From Saccoglossus kowalevskii (lineage: Eukaryota > Hemichordata > Enteropneusta > Harrimaniidae), in contig NW_003121426.1 in the NCBI RefSeq assembly GCF_000003605.2, positions 6,043 to 26,472 of the forward strand: 20,430 bases of DNA. Direction: 5' to 3'. Below the pieces are notes generated by a model. It was not told the origin of the DNA and searched no databases. It saw only the letters and a list, made by a program, of their open reading frames with translations. Of the stretch, positions 20,341-20,430 are shown piece by piece (the first letter of the stretch is position 1; each line of letters opens with the position of its first letter). The translations under genes were made by a program, and so were the position numbers.

Positions 20341-20430
20341 TCCTTCCTTCCTTCCTTCCTTCCTTACCTTACTTACTTCCTTCCTTCCTTCCTTCCTTCC
20401 CTCCCCTCCCTCCCTCCCTCCCTCCCTCCC
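20341..20430. repeat. Polypyrimidine microsatellite (TTCC)n then (CCCT)n, cut by window edge
   Basis: Tandem TCCT units with two TTAC interruptions change into CCCT units and run to the last base, so the true length is unknown. The complementary strand is (AGGG)n, which meets the G-quadruplex pattern, and the homopurine-homopyrimidine tract can also form a triplex. Confidence 0.9.

Noticed and set aside
1-20430. A neighbouring Hox1 or Hox3 gene, mir-10, or a CRISPR array
   Set aside because: No second homeodomain motif (such as WFQNRR) appears among the open frames of either strand, no mir-10 mature sequence was found, and there is no regularly spaced repeat array. The host is an animal, so CRISPR is not expected.

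Overview
The window looks like invertebrate deuterostome DNA. It is AT-rich and mostly non-coding, and it holds one clear gene: a two-exon Hox gene of paralogy group 2 (Hox2, the proboscipedia group) on the + strand at 12075-13715. The group call rests on three things: an N-terminal [15 protein letters not shown] motif close to the vertebrate Hox2 N-terminus, a YPW hexapeptide just before the intron, and a homeodomain ending in RRMKHKRQ. The AT-richness, short 489-bp intron and large empty flanks fit an ambulacrarian such as a hemichordate. The taxon is an inference and I cannot fix the species.

Layout. 1-2550 is AT-rich non-coding DNA with a possible tRNA-derived SINE fragment (about 1137-1255) and a TAAT-containing inverted repeat (886-910). 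2555-3480 holds short coding-like stretches that I do not recognise, an imperfect hairpin and a perfect 20-bp palindrome. 4027-4500 holds a minus-strand ORF that opens with a signal-peptide-like segment. Upstream of it lies a compact promoter-like cluster (CTCGCGAG, CCGGAA, TGACGTCA). 6178-6190 is a perfect DR1 nuclear-receptor element. 7418-7617 is a 200-bp MITE-like element with terminal inverted repeats and flanking TA. 8146-8240 is an imperfect hairpin whose 5' arm shares 17 consecutive bases with vertebrate mir-21. About 10060-10400 is a CpG-richer block, and 10969-11424 is an unassigned minus-strand open frame. The presumed Hox2 promoter and 5' leader occupy about 11600-12074. Downstream of Hox2 there is a probable 3' UTR with a poly(A) signal, a 16-bp homeodomain-type palindrome next to an RFX X-box, G-rich tracts, and a polypyrimidine microsatellite that runs to the window edge.

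How it fits together. If the cluster has ordinary collinear organisation, Hox3 lies to the left and Hox1 to the right. Neither is visible within about 12 kb upstream or 6.7 kb downstream, so the cluster is loosely spaced. Most of the remaining content reads as regulatory or repetitive. The strongest unexpected regulatory signal is four perfect TGACGTCA octamers, three of them within about 2.3 kb across the Hox2 gene. The most speculative but most novel item is the mir-21-like hairpin 3.8 kb upstream of Hox2.
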